Below, in pieces: positions 8,656 through 17,161 of a stretch of 64,000 nucleotides of DNA. A program made the position numbers and the translations under genes. The notes beneath the pieces were generated by a model, which was given only the letters and a program-made list of their open reading frames with translations, did not search any database and was not told where the DNA came from. This DNA is from an uncultured bacterium (lineage in GTDB: Bacteria > Chloroflexota > Anaerolineae > J036 > Brachytrichaceae): NCBI GenBank assembly GCA_903873965.1, contig CAIQQO010000347.1, forward strand, positions 113,786 through 177,785, in the 5' to 3' direction. The first letter of the stretch is position 1, and each line of letters opens with the position of its first letter.

Positions 8656-9474
8656 TTAATGCTGATATAAGGCGAGGAAGTTGGAAAGGGCCGTGTTGAA
8701 GGCGGATGGGTTTTCCAGCGCCGTAAGATGCCCTGCTTCTGGTATGACTGCTAACCTGGCGGTGTTGCCTATGGCCTGCACCATATAGCGCGAATCGCTG
8801 AGCGGCGTTATCTTATCAAGCTCGCCGACAATCACCAGCGTTGGCACTGTTATTGTTGGCAACGTCGCTGTTGAATCCGGACGAGTAGCCAGTGCATTGA
8901 GAATACGGGTGATTTCCTGGGGATCAGTACTTTCAATCATGCGACGTACTTCCATACCGACCACGCCATGACGATGTACGGGCGCCAACAGGCTGTCCAG
9001 CATGCCGTCCGATATGGCCCTGGCGCCATGGATAGCTACTTGCTCGGCCTGGGATTTCCGGCGCTCACGCACTTCAGGCGTATCTGGAGCTGCCTTGGTA
9101 TCTGCAAGAATCAACCGTTCGATACGATTTGGGATTAATCGCCACAGTTCAAAAGCAGTGTATCCACCCAGTGAAAGACCGCAGATTGTCAGGCGGGACT
9201 GATTGCCAAGAGCCGAATCCAGCAACGTGATCAAATCATCAGCAAGTGTATTCACCGTCACATTGGCACTACGGTGCTCAACTTCTCTCGTGTCGCCATG
9301 CCCTCGTAGATCAGGTGCAAAAACGTGATGGCCTGCGCTGAAGTGCGACATCTGGTGACGCCACATGCTGTGGTCGAACGGGAAGCCATGAATAAAAAGC
9401 AAGGGTGTAGCGTCGCTATTACCGCGTTCGTCCACGAACATGCTCAGGTCATTAAGGCGCATCAGCATGGCCAT
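8656..9474 (-). CDS. alpha/beta hydrolase
   Basis: This is an alpha/beta hydrolase of 272 residues. It has the oxyanion HGFPFD motif near 29-34, the nucleophile elbow GLSLGG with Ser101, the acid Asp220 in VGELDKITP and His249 in EAGHLTALENP. The closest impression is of the 3-oxoadipate enol-lactonase or esterase-like group, but the substrate cannot be read from the sequence. A longer frame runs 50 codons upstream inside the prenyl synthase gene. ATG 9474 is chosen because it has AGGA 6 bases before it and starts 11 bases after the upstream stop. It is part of the PAP2-prenyl synthase-hydrolase run on the minus strand. Confidence 0.88.
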   Translation of the reverse strand: MAMLMRLNDLSMFVDERGNSDATPLLFIHGFPFDHSMWRHQMSHFSAGHHVFAPDLRGHGDTREVEHRSANVTVNTLADDLITLLDSALGNQSRLTICGLSLGGYTAFELWRLIPNRIERLILADTKAAPDTPEVRERRKSQAEQVAIHGARAISDGMLDSLLAPVHRHGVVGMEVRRMIESTDPQEITRILNALATRPDSTATLPTITVPTLVIVGELDKITPLSDSRYMVQAIGNTARLAVIPEAGHLTALENPSAFNTALSNFLALYQH

Positions 9475-9484
9475 TGTTCCTGGA

Positions 9485-10564
9485 TTAGCTGGCGCGCCCC
9501 AGCAGGCTGCGGGCCAGTTCTTGCAAGGCATCGGCTGCCGGTCCGCTGATCCGCGCCGATGCCAACGCATGCATCGCCTTGTTGTAGGCATCGAGTGCGG
9601 CTTGTTCGGCATAAGCGCGACCACCGCGTTCTTCGATGAGAGTCCGAAGAAGTTTGATCTTGTCGGCTGTCATCGGCTCATTGGGCTTCGAGTCTGCTTC
9701 GCCGAAGTACAGCTCCCGTATGGCTGCATCGTGCTCAGCCGCATAAAGGATAGGGAGTGTTTTCTTGTGATGGCTGAGGTCACTGTCATGCTTCCCGGTT
9801 TTCTGAGGATCACCCCAGATGCCAAGTACGTCATCCTGCAATTGGAACGCAATGCCGAGCCATGCGCCAAAATCGGCCAGAGCTGTTACCTGCCATGCCG
9901 GCGCGCCTGCGAGGATCGACCCGATTGCACACGAAGCTTGAATGAGCGAGGCAGTTTTGCCCTTGATCATGGTCAAGTATTCTGCCGATGACACATTGGA
10001 GCGTTTCTCGAAACTCAGGTCCATATGCTGCCCGATAGTTAAAGCCACGCATGCGTCATCAAAAACCCTTAGCGCCCGGATTACAGCTTCTGCAGCAACA
10101 CCTCGGTCGATTGTTGCCTCTAATGCAATATGCGCCATGCTGAACATGGCGTCGCCGCTATTAATTGCAAGCGCTTCGCCCCACACTTTCCACAGCGTAG
10201 GACGGCCTCTGCGTAGTTCGTCGCGGTCTTCAATATCATCGTGAATCAAAGAGAAGTTGTGCAGCACTTCGACCGCAGCAGCACCCGGCATAGCTGCGCC
10301 GAGCGTCCCACCGCAGGCTTCACAGCATAAGAGGGTGAGAACAGGACGTATGCGTTTACCGCTATACACAGATGCTGCCGATCCATTGGCATCTGCGAAG
10401 CCAAGGTGATAATTCAACATCGTATTGAATACACTAGGTTGAACTAATCCGAGGCTGGCTCCGATATCGGATATGGCAGGCGCGTTGACAATGCTGCGCA
10501 TCTCTTCCTCGATGCGAGGCACCAGTGTTATGAAGTACTGACTAAGGTTGTTTAACAATGCCAT
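9485..10564 (-). CDS. polyprenyl diphosphate synthase (type I GGPP/FPP synthase-like)
   Basis: This trans-isoprenyl diphosphate synthase elongates allylic diphosphates with isopentenyl diphosphate. The first aspartate-rich motif is in LIHDDIEDRDELRRGRPT and the second in QLQDDVLGIWGD, followed by KTGKHDSDL. Two residues separate the aspartates in the first motif, as in short- or medium-chain enzymes. The product (C15, C20 or longer) cannot be decided by eye. ATG 10564 is used; a TTG four codons earlier is possible. The start overlaps the PAP2 gene end by 23 bases. The neighbouring PAP2 phosphatase could dephosphorylate polyprenyl diphosphates, which makes a functional link plausible. Confidence 0.9.
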   Translation of the reverse strand: MALLNNLSQYFITLVPRIEEEMRSIVNAPAISDIGASLGLVQPSVFNTMLNYHLGFADANGSAASVYSGKRIRPVLTLLCCEACGGTLGAAMPGAAAVEVLHNFSLIHDDIEDRDELRRGRPTLWKVWGEALAINSGDAMFSMAHIALEATIDRGVAAEAVIRALRVFDDACVALTIGQHMDLSFEKRSNVSSAEYLTMIKGKTASLIQASCAIGSILAGAPAWQVTALADFGAWLGIAFQLQDDVLGIWGDPQKTGKHDSDLSHHKKTLPILYAAEHDAAIRELYFGEADSKPNEPMTADKIKLLRTLIEERGGRAYAEQAALDAYNKAMHALASARISGPAADALQELARSLLGRAS

Positions 10565-11330
10565 GTTTCTCTGCAATTCTGACTATGGTGTTATCTGCCC
10601 GGGTGACAATGACTGCTGCTAACAGCCAGATGACTGCCAGTAGATAGCCGCCAAAAACGTCACTTGGCCAGTGTACACCCAGATAAAGTCTACCAATGCC
10701 CACGCCTGCAATCACAATCGAAGAGAAGATCAGTGTGGTCCTTCTCAAGATGCCGTGGTAATGGGCTGTGAGGGCGAGGGCGGTATACGTGACGACTACT
10801 GTGACCGCATGCCCACTCGGGTAGGCGTAACGTTGAAAGTCTGCCTGTAACTCAGGCAGAAGAGTTGGTATGTAGGCTACTTGCGGTGGATAGCGCTGAA
10901 TCAAAACGCGCATCGCAATGTCGGTGATCATCGCACCGGAATAGGCGATCAACGGCCAGAGAGACTGCCATCCGATTCTGAAAGATGCCGTGTTTAGCCA
11001 TGCCGCGAGGTTTTTGCTCTTTGTCACTTGCCTCCTATTTTCAGAGCGATAGTTTCGGCGCCATTCTAGCAGGGATAATGCTATGCAGATCAAGAGGGTA
11101 GGGATTGCAGACCCCATGAAAGTCAACACGGAGACAACCTGCGTCAAAATTGGCTGACGTATGCTCATAAAAGCCAGCAGGATGTTCATATCGCCCGGCA
11201 TACCACTACCCAGGATCATCGGGAGACTGAAAACTATAAACATACCCAGGCAGATCACGAGTGCACGTGCAAGAACCACAGTAGTGGCTGTGCCGACGTT
11301 TTGCGATATTGTGTTGGGCGTTGTTCTCAT
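10542..11330 (-). CDS. PAP2-family membrane phosphatase
   Basis: PAP2 proteins dephosphorylate lipid phosphates such as undecaprenyl diphosphate or phosphatidate at the outer face of the membrane. About six membrane segments are visible. The phosphatase signature is present as PSGH (near residue 173) and SR-like GRLYLGVHWPSD, with the catalytic His and Asp near 221-226. An insertion with basic residues (NRRQVTKSKN) lies between the second and third helices. It is the first gene of a three-gene minus-strand run with a prenyl synthase. It is divergent from the aminotransferase gene, with 91 bases between the starts. Confidence 0.88.
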   Translation of the reverse strand: MRTTPNTISQNVGTATTVVLARALVICLGMFIVFSLPMILGSGMPGDMNILLAFMSIRQPILTQVVSVLTFMGSAIPTLLICIALSLLEWRRNYRSENRRQVTKSKNLAAWLNTASFRIGWQSLWPLIAYSGAMITDIAMRVLIQRYPPQVAYIPTLLPELQADFQRYAYPSGHAVTVVVTYTALALTAHYHGILRRTTLIFSSIVIAGVGIGRLYLGVHWPSDVFGGYLLAVIWLLAAVIVTRADNTIVRIAEKHGIVKQP

Positions 11331-11421
11331 AGAGTATTATGCTACACTGACAGGGCTGTGCCGAAGATTATCAGACCCCTTCGCGGCACAGCAATTTGGA
11401 TTCCAAGGTGCATATTATTGC

Positions 11422-12303
11422 ATGGTGTCGACCTTTGAACTTCATAATGGTGAAACTACTTACAGCGCGCATTTGATGGGCATTGCTGAATCGATGAACG
11501 TGGCATCTACTTCATTGCCGACAGGTTCTTATACCACGTTTCGCACCTATTCAGGCGACCGCATTCTGCGACTCGCGCAGCATGTGCAACGTCTTATTGA
11601 ATCAGCAGCGTTACTGGGTATGAACGGGCAACTGCATCTGGAAAAAGTCCAGGCGGTGCTAGCGACTCTTCTTAGACAAACGGGCTACTCGGATTCCCGT
11701 TTCAGGCTAACATTCGCGCCACCCCGATTATTCGTATCGATTGAGCCTTTTATACCTTACCCGCCAGGCTATTACGCGGATGGCGTCAAGTGTGCGACGG
11801 TGTCACAGCACAGGCTTAATCCGCACGCAAAAAGCACCACCTTTATTGCCTCATCTGGTGAAGCCTACAAGACCATAGCGCCGAATGGCATCCATGAAGG
11901 TTTGATGATATCGCTGGAAGGTGAGGTACTTGAAGGCCTGAGCAGTAGTTTTTTTGCCCTGGAATCGGCTGACACAGAGTCAGCTGCTGACTCTGTGTCA
12001 GTCAGAGTGCTGCATACTGAGCAGGAAAGGGCGCTTCTCGGCGTGACGCAGGCACTTGTGCTCGAGATCGCTAAGGCTGTGGCGCCTGCAGTTCACCAAT
12101 CATCGCAAGGCATCATGTTGAGCGCCTTGACTCACGTCAGTGAGTGCTTTATTACCAGCGTCTCGCGCGAGATTATGCCTGTCGTGCAGATCGATGATAT
12201 CGTGATTGGGTCAGGATATCCCGGGCCATTTACAAAGGCGCTGATCTCGGGCTTGGCAGCCTTGATTGCTCGCGAAGCTAAATCCGTCTTTGTAGTCGAT
12301 TAG
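11422..12303 (+). CDS. class IV PLP-dependent aminotransferase
   Basis: The fold is that of class IV aminotransferases (branched-chain aminotransferase, D-amino acid aminotransferase, aminodeoxychorismate lyase). The likely PLP lysine lies in NPHAKSTTF. The later E-G-L-S-S-S-F-F segment matches the conserved 'EG..sN.F' motif of the family, and R and H residues near LRLAQHVQRL match the N-terminal domain. The longer frame runs back into the PAP2 gene on the opposite strand, so ATG 11422 is chosen; this gives 293 residues, a normal length. The specific substrate is not resolved. The C-terminus lies 3 bases from the end of the convergent LCP gene. Confidence 0.82.
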   Translation: MVSTFELHNGETTYSAHLMGIAESMNVASTSLPTGSYTTFRTYSGDRILRLAQHVQRLIESAALLGMNGQLHLEKVQAVLATLLRQTGYSDSRFRLTFAPPRLFVSIEPFIPYPPGYYADGVKCATVSQHRLNPHAKSTTFIASSGEAYKTIAPNGIHEGLMISLEGEVLEGLSSSFFALESADTESAADSVSVRVLHTEQERALLGVTQALVLEIAKAVAPAVHQSSQGIMLSALTHVSECFITSVSREIMPVVQIDDIVIGSGYPGPFTKALISGLAALIAREAKSVFVVD

Positions 12304-12306
12304 GAT

Positions 12307-13494
12307 TTAAGGTGTCTGTGTAGCGGTTTGAGCCGCAGCATTTGGTTCAGTGCTGAAGAAGGAATCTCGCAACTGCGCAATTTTCGCTCGGATAGGCACC
12401 TGTACCCACTGCGGCGGATCGGTAATGGTTGAGGCAAAGTCGGTATAGCTCTGGTCGAGTACGGCCATCCTGATGTGCGCTCGATCGACCTTCTGCGCCA
12501 ATGCTGCAAGCGCTTGCATCTGCTCAAATGACAAGTCTGTTTTTACGGACGCATTGAATTTTTCAATCAGTTTTGGCGCATTCGCCAGAACCGATAGAAA
12601 TGTCTGCGGGTCCATCATCTTGTCTTTTACCGCCAGCATCACCACTTGTTGATTGCGCGCCCGGTCGAAATCCCCGTTGACAAGACTATGCCGTGTCCGC
12701 GCAAATTTCAACGCTGTAGCGCCGTTCAAGTTGTGAATCCCTTTTGTAATCGAGAACACTTCGGTGCGATAGTCGGCGGTTGGATATTCAGGATCATATA
12801 TGTCGATAGGCACATCGACCGTTATCCCGCCGATCTGATCAACAAACTCCTCGAATGCTGAAAAGTTGACACGCGCGTAAAAGCTGATCGGGATACCCAG
12901 CATTTGCTCGACAGTCTTGCGCGCCAGTTCCGTCCCGCCGCCCGGATAGGCATAGGCATCGCCCAGGAAGTTCGCTGTGTTGATACGCCCGTTGTCGTAA
13001 CCCGGAATCGGTACCCACAAGTCACGTGGAAGCGACAGGATACCTGCTTGCAGTGTGACCGGGTCAAGGGTGAGGACGACCATCGTATCGGTGCGCCCCG
13101 GATCTTTTTCGCCTTCACGCTGGTCAATGCCCGTGACGAGGACATTCACGCGCTCCTTCCCGTTCCACGGGCGCGGGAGGGTGACAGGAACTACCTGAGG
13201 GATGGCGGTCGATGCAAGCGTGGTCTGAACGGGCTCAGGCGTGATGTAGTAATCGATATTCATCCGCATCGGCCTGTCGTAGTTGCATAACCAGTCAGCA
13301 GCCAATTCACCGCTTGCACAGAAATCATATGCCGCGCGGTATACCAGTACATTAATACTGCCGCAGACCAGTAGTAAGGTAACGCAAACCCAGAATAGTT
13401 TTCTATGAAGAACTGTCACGAACACCAGACCAATATATACCATTCTTGAGATTGCAGATGAGCTGTTTGAAGTCATATTCCGACTATTCTGCAT
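12307..13494 (-). CDS. LytR-CpsA-Psr (LCP) family protein
   Basis: LCP proteins transfer undecaprenyl-linked glycopolymers to peptidoglycan or other acceptors at the outer face of the membrane. One membrane helix lies at about residues 32-52, followed by an extracytoplasmic LCP domain. Signature segments include NVLVTGIDQR, GRTDTMVVL (conserved Arg/Asp), LSLPRDLWVPIPG, and RTRHS with FDRARNQQ further on. The length of 395 residues is normal. Its presence suggests a wall polymer to attach. A paired 11-bp inverted repeat lies upstream, between it and psuG. Confidence 0.92.
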   Translation of the reverse strand: MQNSRNMTSNSSSAISRMVYIGLVFVTVLHRKLFWVCVTLLLVCGSINVLVYRAAYDFCASGELAADWLCNYDRPMRMNIDYYITPEPVQTTLASTAIPQVVPVTLPRPWNGKERVNVLVTGIDQREGEKDPGRTDTMVVLTLDPVTLQAGILSLPRDLWVPIPGYDNGRINTANFLGDAYAYPGGGTELARKTVEQMLGIPISFYARVNFSAFEEFVDQIGGITVDVPIDIYDPEYPTADYRTEVFSITKGIHNLNGATALKFARTRHSLVNGDFDRARNQQVVMLAVKDKMMDPQTFLSVLANAPKLIEKFNASVKTDLSFEQMQALAALAQKVDRAHIRMAVLDQSYTDFASTITDPPQWVQVPIRAKIAQLRDSFFSTEPNAAAQTATQTP

Positions 13495-13503
13495 GAGTCA
13501 CAT

Positions 13504-13555
13504 CCTTGCGAAGGATTTCGTTTCGATTGCAGCGCCTGTAACAACCTTCGCAAGG
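13504..13555. repeat. paired 11-bp inverted repeat between LCP gene and psuG
   Basis: CCTTGCGAAGG at 13504-13514 is repeated in inverted form as CCTTCGCAAGG at 13545-13555, 30 bases apart. It lies 10 bases from the LCP start and 55 bases before psuG. The same 11-mer occurs again at 63524-63534. It could be a long stem-loop, a pair of operator sites or a dispersed repeat unit. Confidence 0.5.
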
Positions 13556-13609
13556 AAAGCCCGACTATTGATCGACCGACGACCACTTCTGAACTAAAAT
13601 TACGGCATC

Positions 13610-14509
13610 ATGGAGGACATGTTTATCTCACCCGAAGTTGAGGCAGCGATCCAATCGCGTCGCCCCATTGTGGCGCTTGAATCCACACTCATCACGCATG
13701 GTTTTGCATATCCGGCCAATGTTCAAGTAGCGGCTCAGATTGAAAGAATGGTGCGCGAAGCCGGCGCAGTACCGGCGACAATTGCTGTTCTTGGCGGGAG
13801 AATTGTGGTTGGCCTGTCTAGTGACCAGATTCAGTACCTGGCGACAGTGCCCAACGCGCGCAAGTGCAGCGTCCGCGATCTTGGCATCGTGATAGGGCTT
13901 GGCCTTAATGGCTCGACGACAGTTGCAGCGACGATGTGCATTGCGGAACGCGTCGGTATCCAGGTTTTTGCCACTGGCGGCATCGGTGGCGTGCATCGCG
14001 GTCACCCTTTCGACGTCAGCGCCGATTTGACCGAGCTAGGGCGTACTGCCGTCACCGTTATATGCGCCGGCCCCAAGGCCCTCCTCGATCTACCTCTCAC
14101 GTTTGAGCATCTTGAAACACTGGGCGTTCCGGTGATCGGTTATCAAACCGATGAAATTCCTGCCTTCTACACGCGCAGCAGTGGTATACGAGCCGACGCG
14201 AGTGTCAGCGGTCCCGATGAACTGGCTGCGATAGTAAAAGCACGGCGCTCATTGCGCTTACCCGGTGGTGAATTGGTATGCGTTCCTGTTCCAAAAGAAG
14301 CGGAACTATCGCGTGAAGCGGCTGAGAAGGCGATTCGCGCTGCGCAACAAATGGCCGATGATCTTGGTATTCGAGGCGCTGCTACGACCCCATTTCTTCT
14401 GGATGAAATTGCCAAAAGAACGCAGGGTGCCAGTGTGCGCGCCAACATGGCTTTGCTGATCAACAATGCCCACGTGGCAGCGCAGATTGCCATTGCGATG
14501 CTTAACTGA
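13610..14509 (+). CDS. psuG: pseudouridine-5'-phosphate glycosidase
   Basis: PsuG cleaves the C-C glycosidic bond of pseudouridine 5'-phosphate to uracil and ribose 5-phosphate. The whole 299-residue protein follows the family closely, including VALESTLITHGF near 21-32, the FATGGIGGVHRG segment near 121-132 and the LPGGELVCVPVP stretch. The next gene, a nucleoside hydrolase, starts 26 bases later, so the pair looks like a nucleoside salvage or catabolic unit. No PsuK kinase is visible nearby. The ATG at 13610 has a TAAAAT hexamer 9 bases before it and no Shine-Dalgarno sequence. Confidence 0.95.
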   Translation: MEDMFISPEVEAAIQSRRPIVALESTLITHGFAYPANVQVAAQIERMVREAGAVPATIAVLGGRIVVGLSSDQIQYLATVPNARKCSVRDLGIVIGLGLNGSTTVAATMCIAERVGIQVFATGGIGGVHRGHPFDVSADLTELGRTAVTVICAGPKALLDLPLTFEHLETLGVPVIGYQTDEIPAFYTRSSGIRADASVSGPDELAAIVKARRSLRLPGGELVCVPVPKEAELSREAAEKAIRAAQQMADDLGIRGAATTPFLLDEIAKRTQGASVRANMALLINNAHVAAQIAIAMLN

Positions 14510-14535
14510 TACTGGATGACTGATACGCTTTAACA

Positions 14536-15495
14536 ATGGAAAAACGTTTTTCAAAAATCATTTTTGATACAGACCCTGGCATCGATGATGCTATGGCGCT
14601 GCTTTTTGCACTCCGCTCGCCGGAGATCGATGTCGTCGGCATTACGACCGTGTTTGGCAATTCAAATGTCGACGCCACCACGCGTAACGCACTCAATCTT
14701 CTCTATTTTGCCGGAAGAACCGATATTCCAGTTGCGCGCGGCGCTGGACGCCCCATGGTGAATCCTCCCGGCCCTACAGCAGAATGGGTTCATGGCGACG
14801 ACGCCATGGGAAATATCGGGTGGAACTCGCAACTGAATCCTGCGCAGCACCCTGTGCATCGACATGCCGCCGAATTTATCGTTGAAAACATCATGGCGCA
14901 TCCTGGTGAGATTACGCTGGTAACCGTCGGCCCAATGACCAACCTGGGCCTGGCGCTGCAACTGGAACCGCGCATTGCACAGAATGTGCGCGAAGTCGTG
15001 ATCATGGGCGGTAATGTACTGGCTTCGGGCAACGTTTCACCATTCGCCGAAGCCAACATCATGGGTGACCCATATGCGGCAGCGTTACTCTTCAGCGCAG
15101 AATGGCATGTGACCATGGCTGGTCTTGATGTCACCCAACGCACCCAGATGGATACCCCCTATTTCGATGCATTGACCCTGTCTGGCGACCCTTTTGGCGT
15201 CTTTGTGAGCCAAATAGTCAGGTTTTACCAGGGATTTCATCGTGAGTGGTACGACTATAAAAACGGCGCCGTGGATACGCACGATCCTTCCGCAATAGCA
15301 TACTTGATTGACCCGTCGCTGTTTATGGGCGAATACTACAGTATCGTTGTCCCAGTAAGTGGACCGGCAGAGGGCATGACGATAGCGGACCGGCGCGGCA
15401 AGTTTTACAAGACACCCAAGGTGAACTGCCTGATGCGGGTTGACAGTACACGATTCCTTGACTTGTACATGCAACGCCTGACCCACGATGAATGA
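14536..15495 (+). CDS. inosine-uridine preferring nucleoside hydrolase
   Basis: This nucleoside N-ribohydrolase family member hydrolyses ribonucleosides to base plus ribose. The calcium-binding signature FDTDPGIDDAMAL is at residues 10-22. The later ANIMGDPYAA and THDPSAIAYL segments contain the conserved Asn and Asp/His residues. The length of 319 residues is typical. The gene follows psuG by 26 bases on the same strand, which suggests a shared role in pyrimidine nucleoside breakdown. The base preference is not resolved. Confidence 0.93.
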   Translation: MEKRFSKIIFDTDPGIDDAMALLFALRSPEIDVVGITTVFGNSNVDATTRNALNLLYFAGRTDIPVARGAGRPMVNPPGPTAEWVHGDDAMGNIGWNSQLNPAQHPVHRHAAEFIVENIMAHPGEITLVTVGPMTNLGLALQLEPRIAQNVREVVIMGGNVLASGNVSPFAEANIMGDPYAAALLFSAEWHVTMAGLDVTQRTQMDTPYFDALTLSGDPFGVFVSQIVRFYQGFHREWYDYKNGAVDTHDPSAIAYLIDPSLFMGEYYSIVVPVSGPAEGMTIADRRGKFYKTPKVNCLMRVDSTRFLDLYMQRLTHDE

Positions 15496-15535
15496 AGCTC
15501 TTTAGCCGGCAGCAGTAGCTTTATTCACTTCGCGG

Positions 15536-15570
15536 ATGGCGTCCGCCGATCACGACTCGGCAGACGCCAT
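15536..15570. terminator. imperfect stem-loop between convergent genes
   Basis: Two 14-base arms (15536-15549 and 15557-15570, one mismatch) enclose a 7-base loop in the gap between the nucleoside hydrolase (+) and the FmdB-like gene (-). No clear T-run follows on either side, so a terminator role is only likely from position. Confidence 0.4.
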
Positions 15571-15658
15571 TATTGCTGTTGGAGCGTTACTCTATTAGGC
15601 TCCCTGCATCCTGCCACTGATCAACTTCTGATCAATGACCTCACACTATTTCTGCTGC

Positions 15659-16285
15659 CTATTTGTCTTTAGCCTTCTTCTTACTGGTAGTTCCGGTTTT
15701 CCTGGCAGCTTTTGTCGGTTCCTTTTTGCGCACGGCTCGCGTAGTTGGTTTTTTATCTCCACCGGAAGGCTTATCAGGCGCGCCAGCCCCGCCATCGGAG
15801 AGCCCGGCCGCAGGCGCCATAGCTGGGGGCATGCCCATATCATCACCCATCATGCCACCCATGCCATCCATACCATCTGGAGCGCCGCCATCACCGAGGA
15901 TGTCGCCCATGCTCTGCTCAATCTTTTCCGGGTCCTCGCCTTTTTCGAGGCGGCCGACAATTTCGTTAAACTCAGGCCCCATCTCTTCACCGGTCTCCGA
16001 CGCCATTTTGCGCATGAAGCGACCGAGCGAGCGGGGATCGTTTTCGTCCAGGCCTCCCAGTTCATTCAGCATGGCCGGGTCCATATCGCCTCCACCCGGC
16101 ATGTCTCCATCGGAACCATTCTTGCTGCCGCCCCGGATAACTCGCACCTTCGACGCGAGCCGCGATAAGTCGGCGCTGCCACAGAAAGTGCAGCGTGCTT
16201 TGCTATGATCCACAGCGCTAATAGTGCGCCAGAAAACTGAAGACTTGCGATGACACTTTGAACAACGGTACTCAAATATCGGCAT
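15659..16285 (-). CDS. FmdB-family zinc ribbon protein with long C-terminal extension
   Basis: The N-terminus MPIFEYRCSKC starts a zinc ribbon with a CxxC pair at about 8-11 and a second CTFC pair near 32-35, as in FmdB-type regulatory proteins. The following 170 residues are unusual. They contain an acidic Gly/Met-rich segment, a helical region (DPRSLGRFMRKMASE and EFNEIVGRLEKG), and a Lys-rich tail ending in KKKAKDK. ATG 16285 is used because the longer frame lacks similarity and the ribbon starts there. Function is unknown; a nucleic acid contact through the basic tail is only a guess. Confidence 0.8.
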   Translation of the reverse strand: MPIFEYRCSKCHRKSSVFWRTISAVDHSKARCTFCGSADLSRLASKVRVIRGGSKNGSDGDMPGGGDMDPAMLNELGGLDENDPRSLGRFMRKMASETGEEMGPEFNEIVGRLEKGEDPEKIEQSMGDILGDGGAPDGMDGMGGMMGDDMGMPPAMAPAAGLSDGGAGAPDKPSGGDKKPTTRAVRKKEPTKAARKTGTTSKKKAKDK

Positions 16286-16316
16286 GCTGCCTATTTTAAT
16301 GGATGGCAACCAATGC

Positions 16317-16340
16317 AGAGCCTTCATGAAGGCTCTTTTT
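16317..16340 (+). terminator. palindromic stem-loop with T-run upstream of gmk
   Basis: The 20-base palindrome at 16317-16336 (arms AGAGCCTTCA / TGAAGGCTCT) is followed by T residues to 16340 on the plus strand, an intrinsic terminator pattern. It lies upstream of the FmdB-like gene start, and no plus-strand gene ends nearby. Confidence 0.5.
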
Positions 16341-16432
16341 ACAATGACTCCATCTTTGTGCTGTTCTTGACTACCTTGTTGCTGCATGAACCTTGTAGGA
16401 GCCTCCTGCTATTATTCATAAATATTAGCTGT

Positions 16433-16452
16433 GAGCATTTCAATGCTCTTTT
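16433..16452 (+). terminator. second stem-loop with T-run in gmk leader
   Basis: GAGCATT at 16433-16439 pairs with AATGCTC at 16442-16448, followed by TTTT. It ends 30 bases before gmk and 100 bases after a similar stem-loop. It may be an attenuator or the end of a short transcript. Confidence 0.45.
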
Positions 16453-16482
16453 CGTGTTTCACGGTACGCGCCGTGCGGTAGA

Positions 16483-17151
16483 ATGATTCATCACGAAATG
16501 CAAAGTCACAATAGTGCACAACAAACAAACGATCCTTCACCGGATATATACGAACGGTCATGGACGCCGTTGTTGGTCGTTATCTCTGGTCCATCCGGGG
16601 TAGGCAAGGACACGCTCCTCCAACGGCTAAAGGACCATGGGTACGATTTCGCATTTGTGGTCACGATGACAACGCGCCAACGGCGCGAGCTGGAACTTGA
16701 GGGCAAAGACTATTACTTTGTCTCGATGGAGACATTCACAGGCATGATTGATGCCGGCGAGTTTCTGGAATACAGCCTGGTATATGGCGATTACAAAGGC
16801 ATACCTAAAGCACAGGTACAGCGCGCATGGGATAGTGGAAAAGATGTGCTGATGCGCATTGATGTACAGGGCGCTGCAAAGGTGCGCGCTATTGTTCCAG
16901 ATGCTGTTACCATATTTCTGGCGCCCGAGTCCGAAGGTGAACTGGTGCGCCGGCTTTTTGAACGTCACACCGAAACACCTCAGGCTCTTGAACGTCGCCT
17001 GTTGACGGCGCGACAGGAAATGACCCGGTTACAGGAATTTGATTACGTTGTCGTTAATCCAGTAAACCAGATCGACAAAGCCGTGGATCAGATTATCAGT
17101 ATCATGTCTGCAGAACATTGTCGGGTTACTCGACACGCAACCTGTTTATAA
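16483..17151 (+). CDS. gmk: guanylate kinase
   Basis: Guanylate kinase converts GMP and ATP to GDP and ADP in purine nucleotide metabolism. The P-loop GPSGVGKDT is at residues 36-44. The GMP-binding region includes TMTTRQRRELELEGKDYYFV and YGDYKGIPK, and RIDVQGAAKVR and RRL-TARQEM segments follow in the usual order. Lid and core are complete. The N-terminus has about 28 extra residues before the kinase fold, so an internal ATG such as 16498 could be the real start. A rhomboid protease gene follows 10 bases later. Confidence 0.94.
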   Translation: MIHHEMQSHNSAQQTNDPSPDIYERSWTPLLVVISGPSGVGKDTLLQRLKDHGYDFAFVVTMTTRQRRELELEGKDYYFVSMETFTGMIDAGEFLEYSLVYGDYKGIPKAQVQRAWDSGKDVLMRIDVQGAAKVRAIVPDAVTIFLAPESEGELVRRLFERHTETPQALERRLLTARQEMTRLQEFDYVVVNPVNQIDKAVDQIISIMSAEHCRVTRHATCL

Positions 17152-17161
17152 ATAGTTACTA

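Noticed and set aside
11161..11421. N-terminal extension of the class IV aminotransferase
   Set aside because: It runs through the opposite-strand PAP2 gene and lacks similarity; the domain begins after ATG 11422.
15635..16168. Plus-strand ORFs antisense to the FmdB-like gene
   Set aside because: They arise from the low-complexity Gly/Met-rich region; the opposite strand has the clear zinc ribbon.
16286..16387. N-terminal extension of the FmdB-like protein
   Set aside because: It covers the palindromic stem-loop region and has no similarity to the family; MPIFEY is the typical start.
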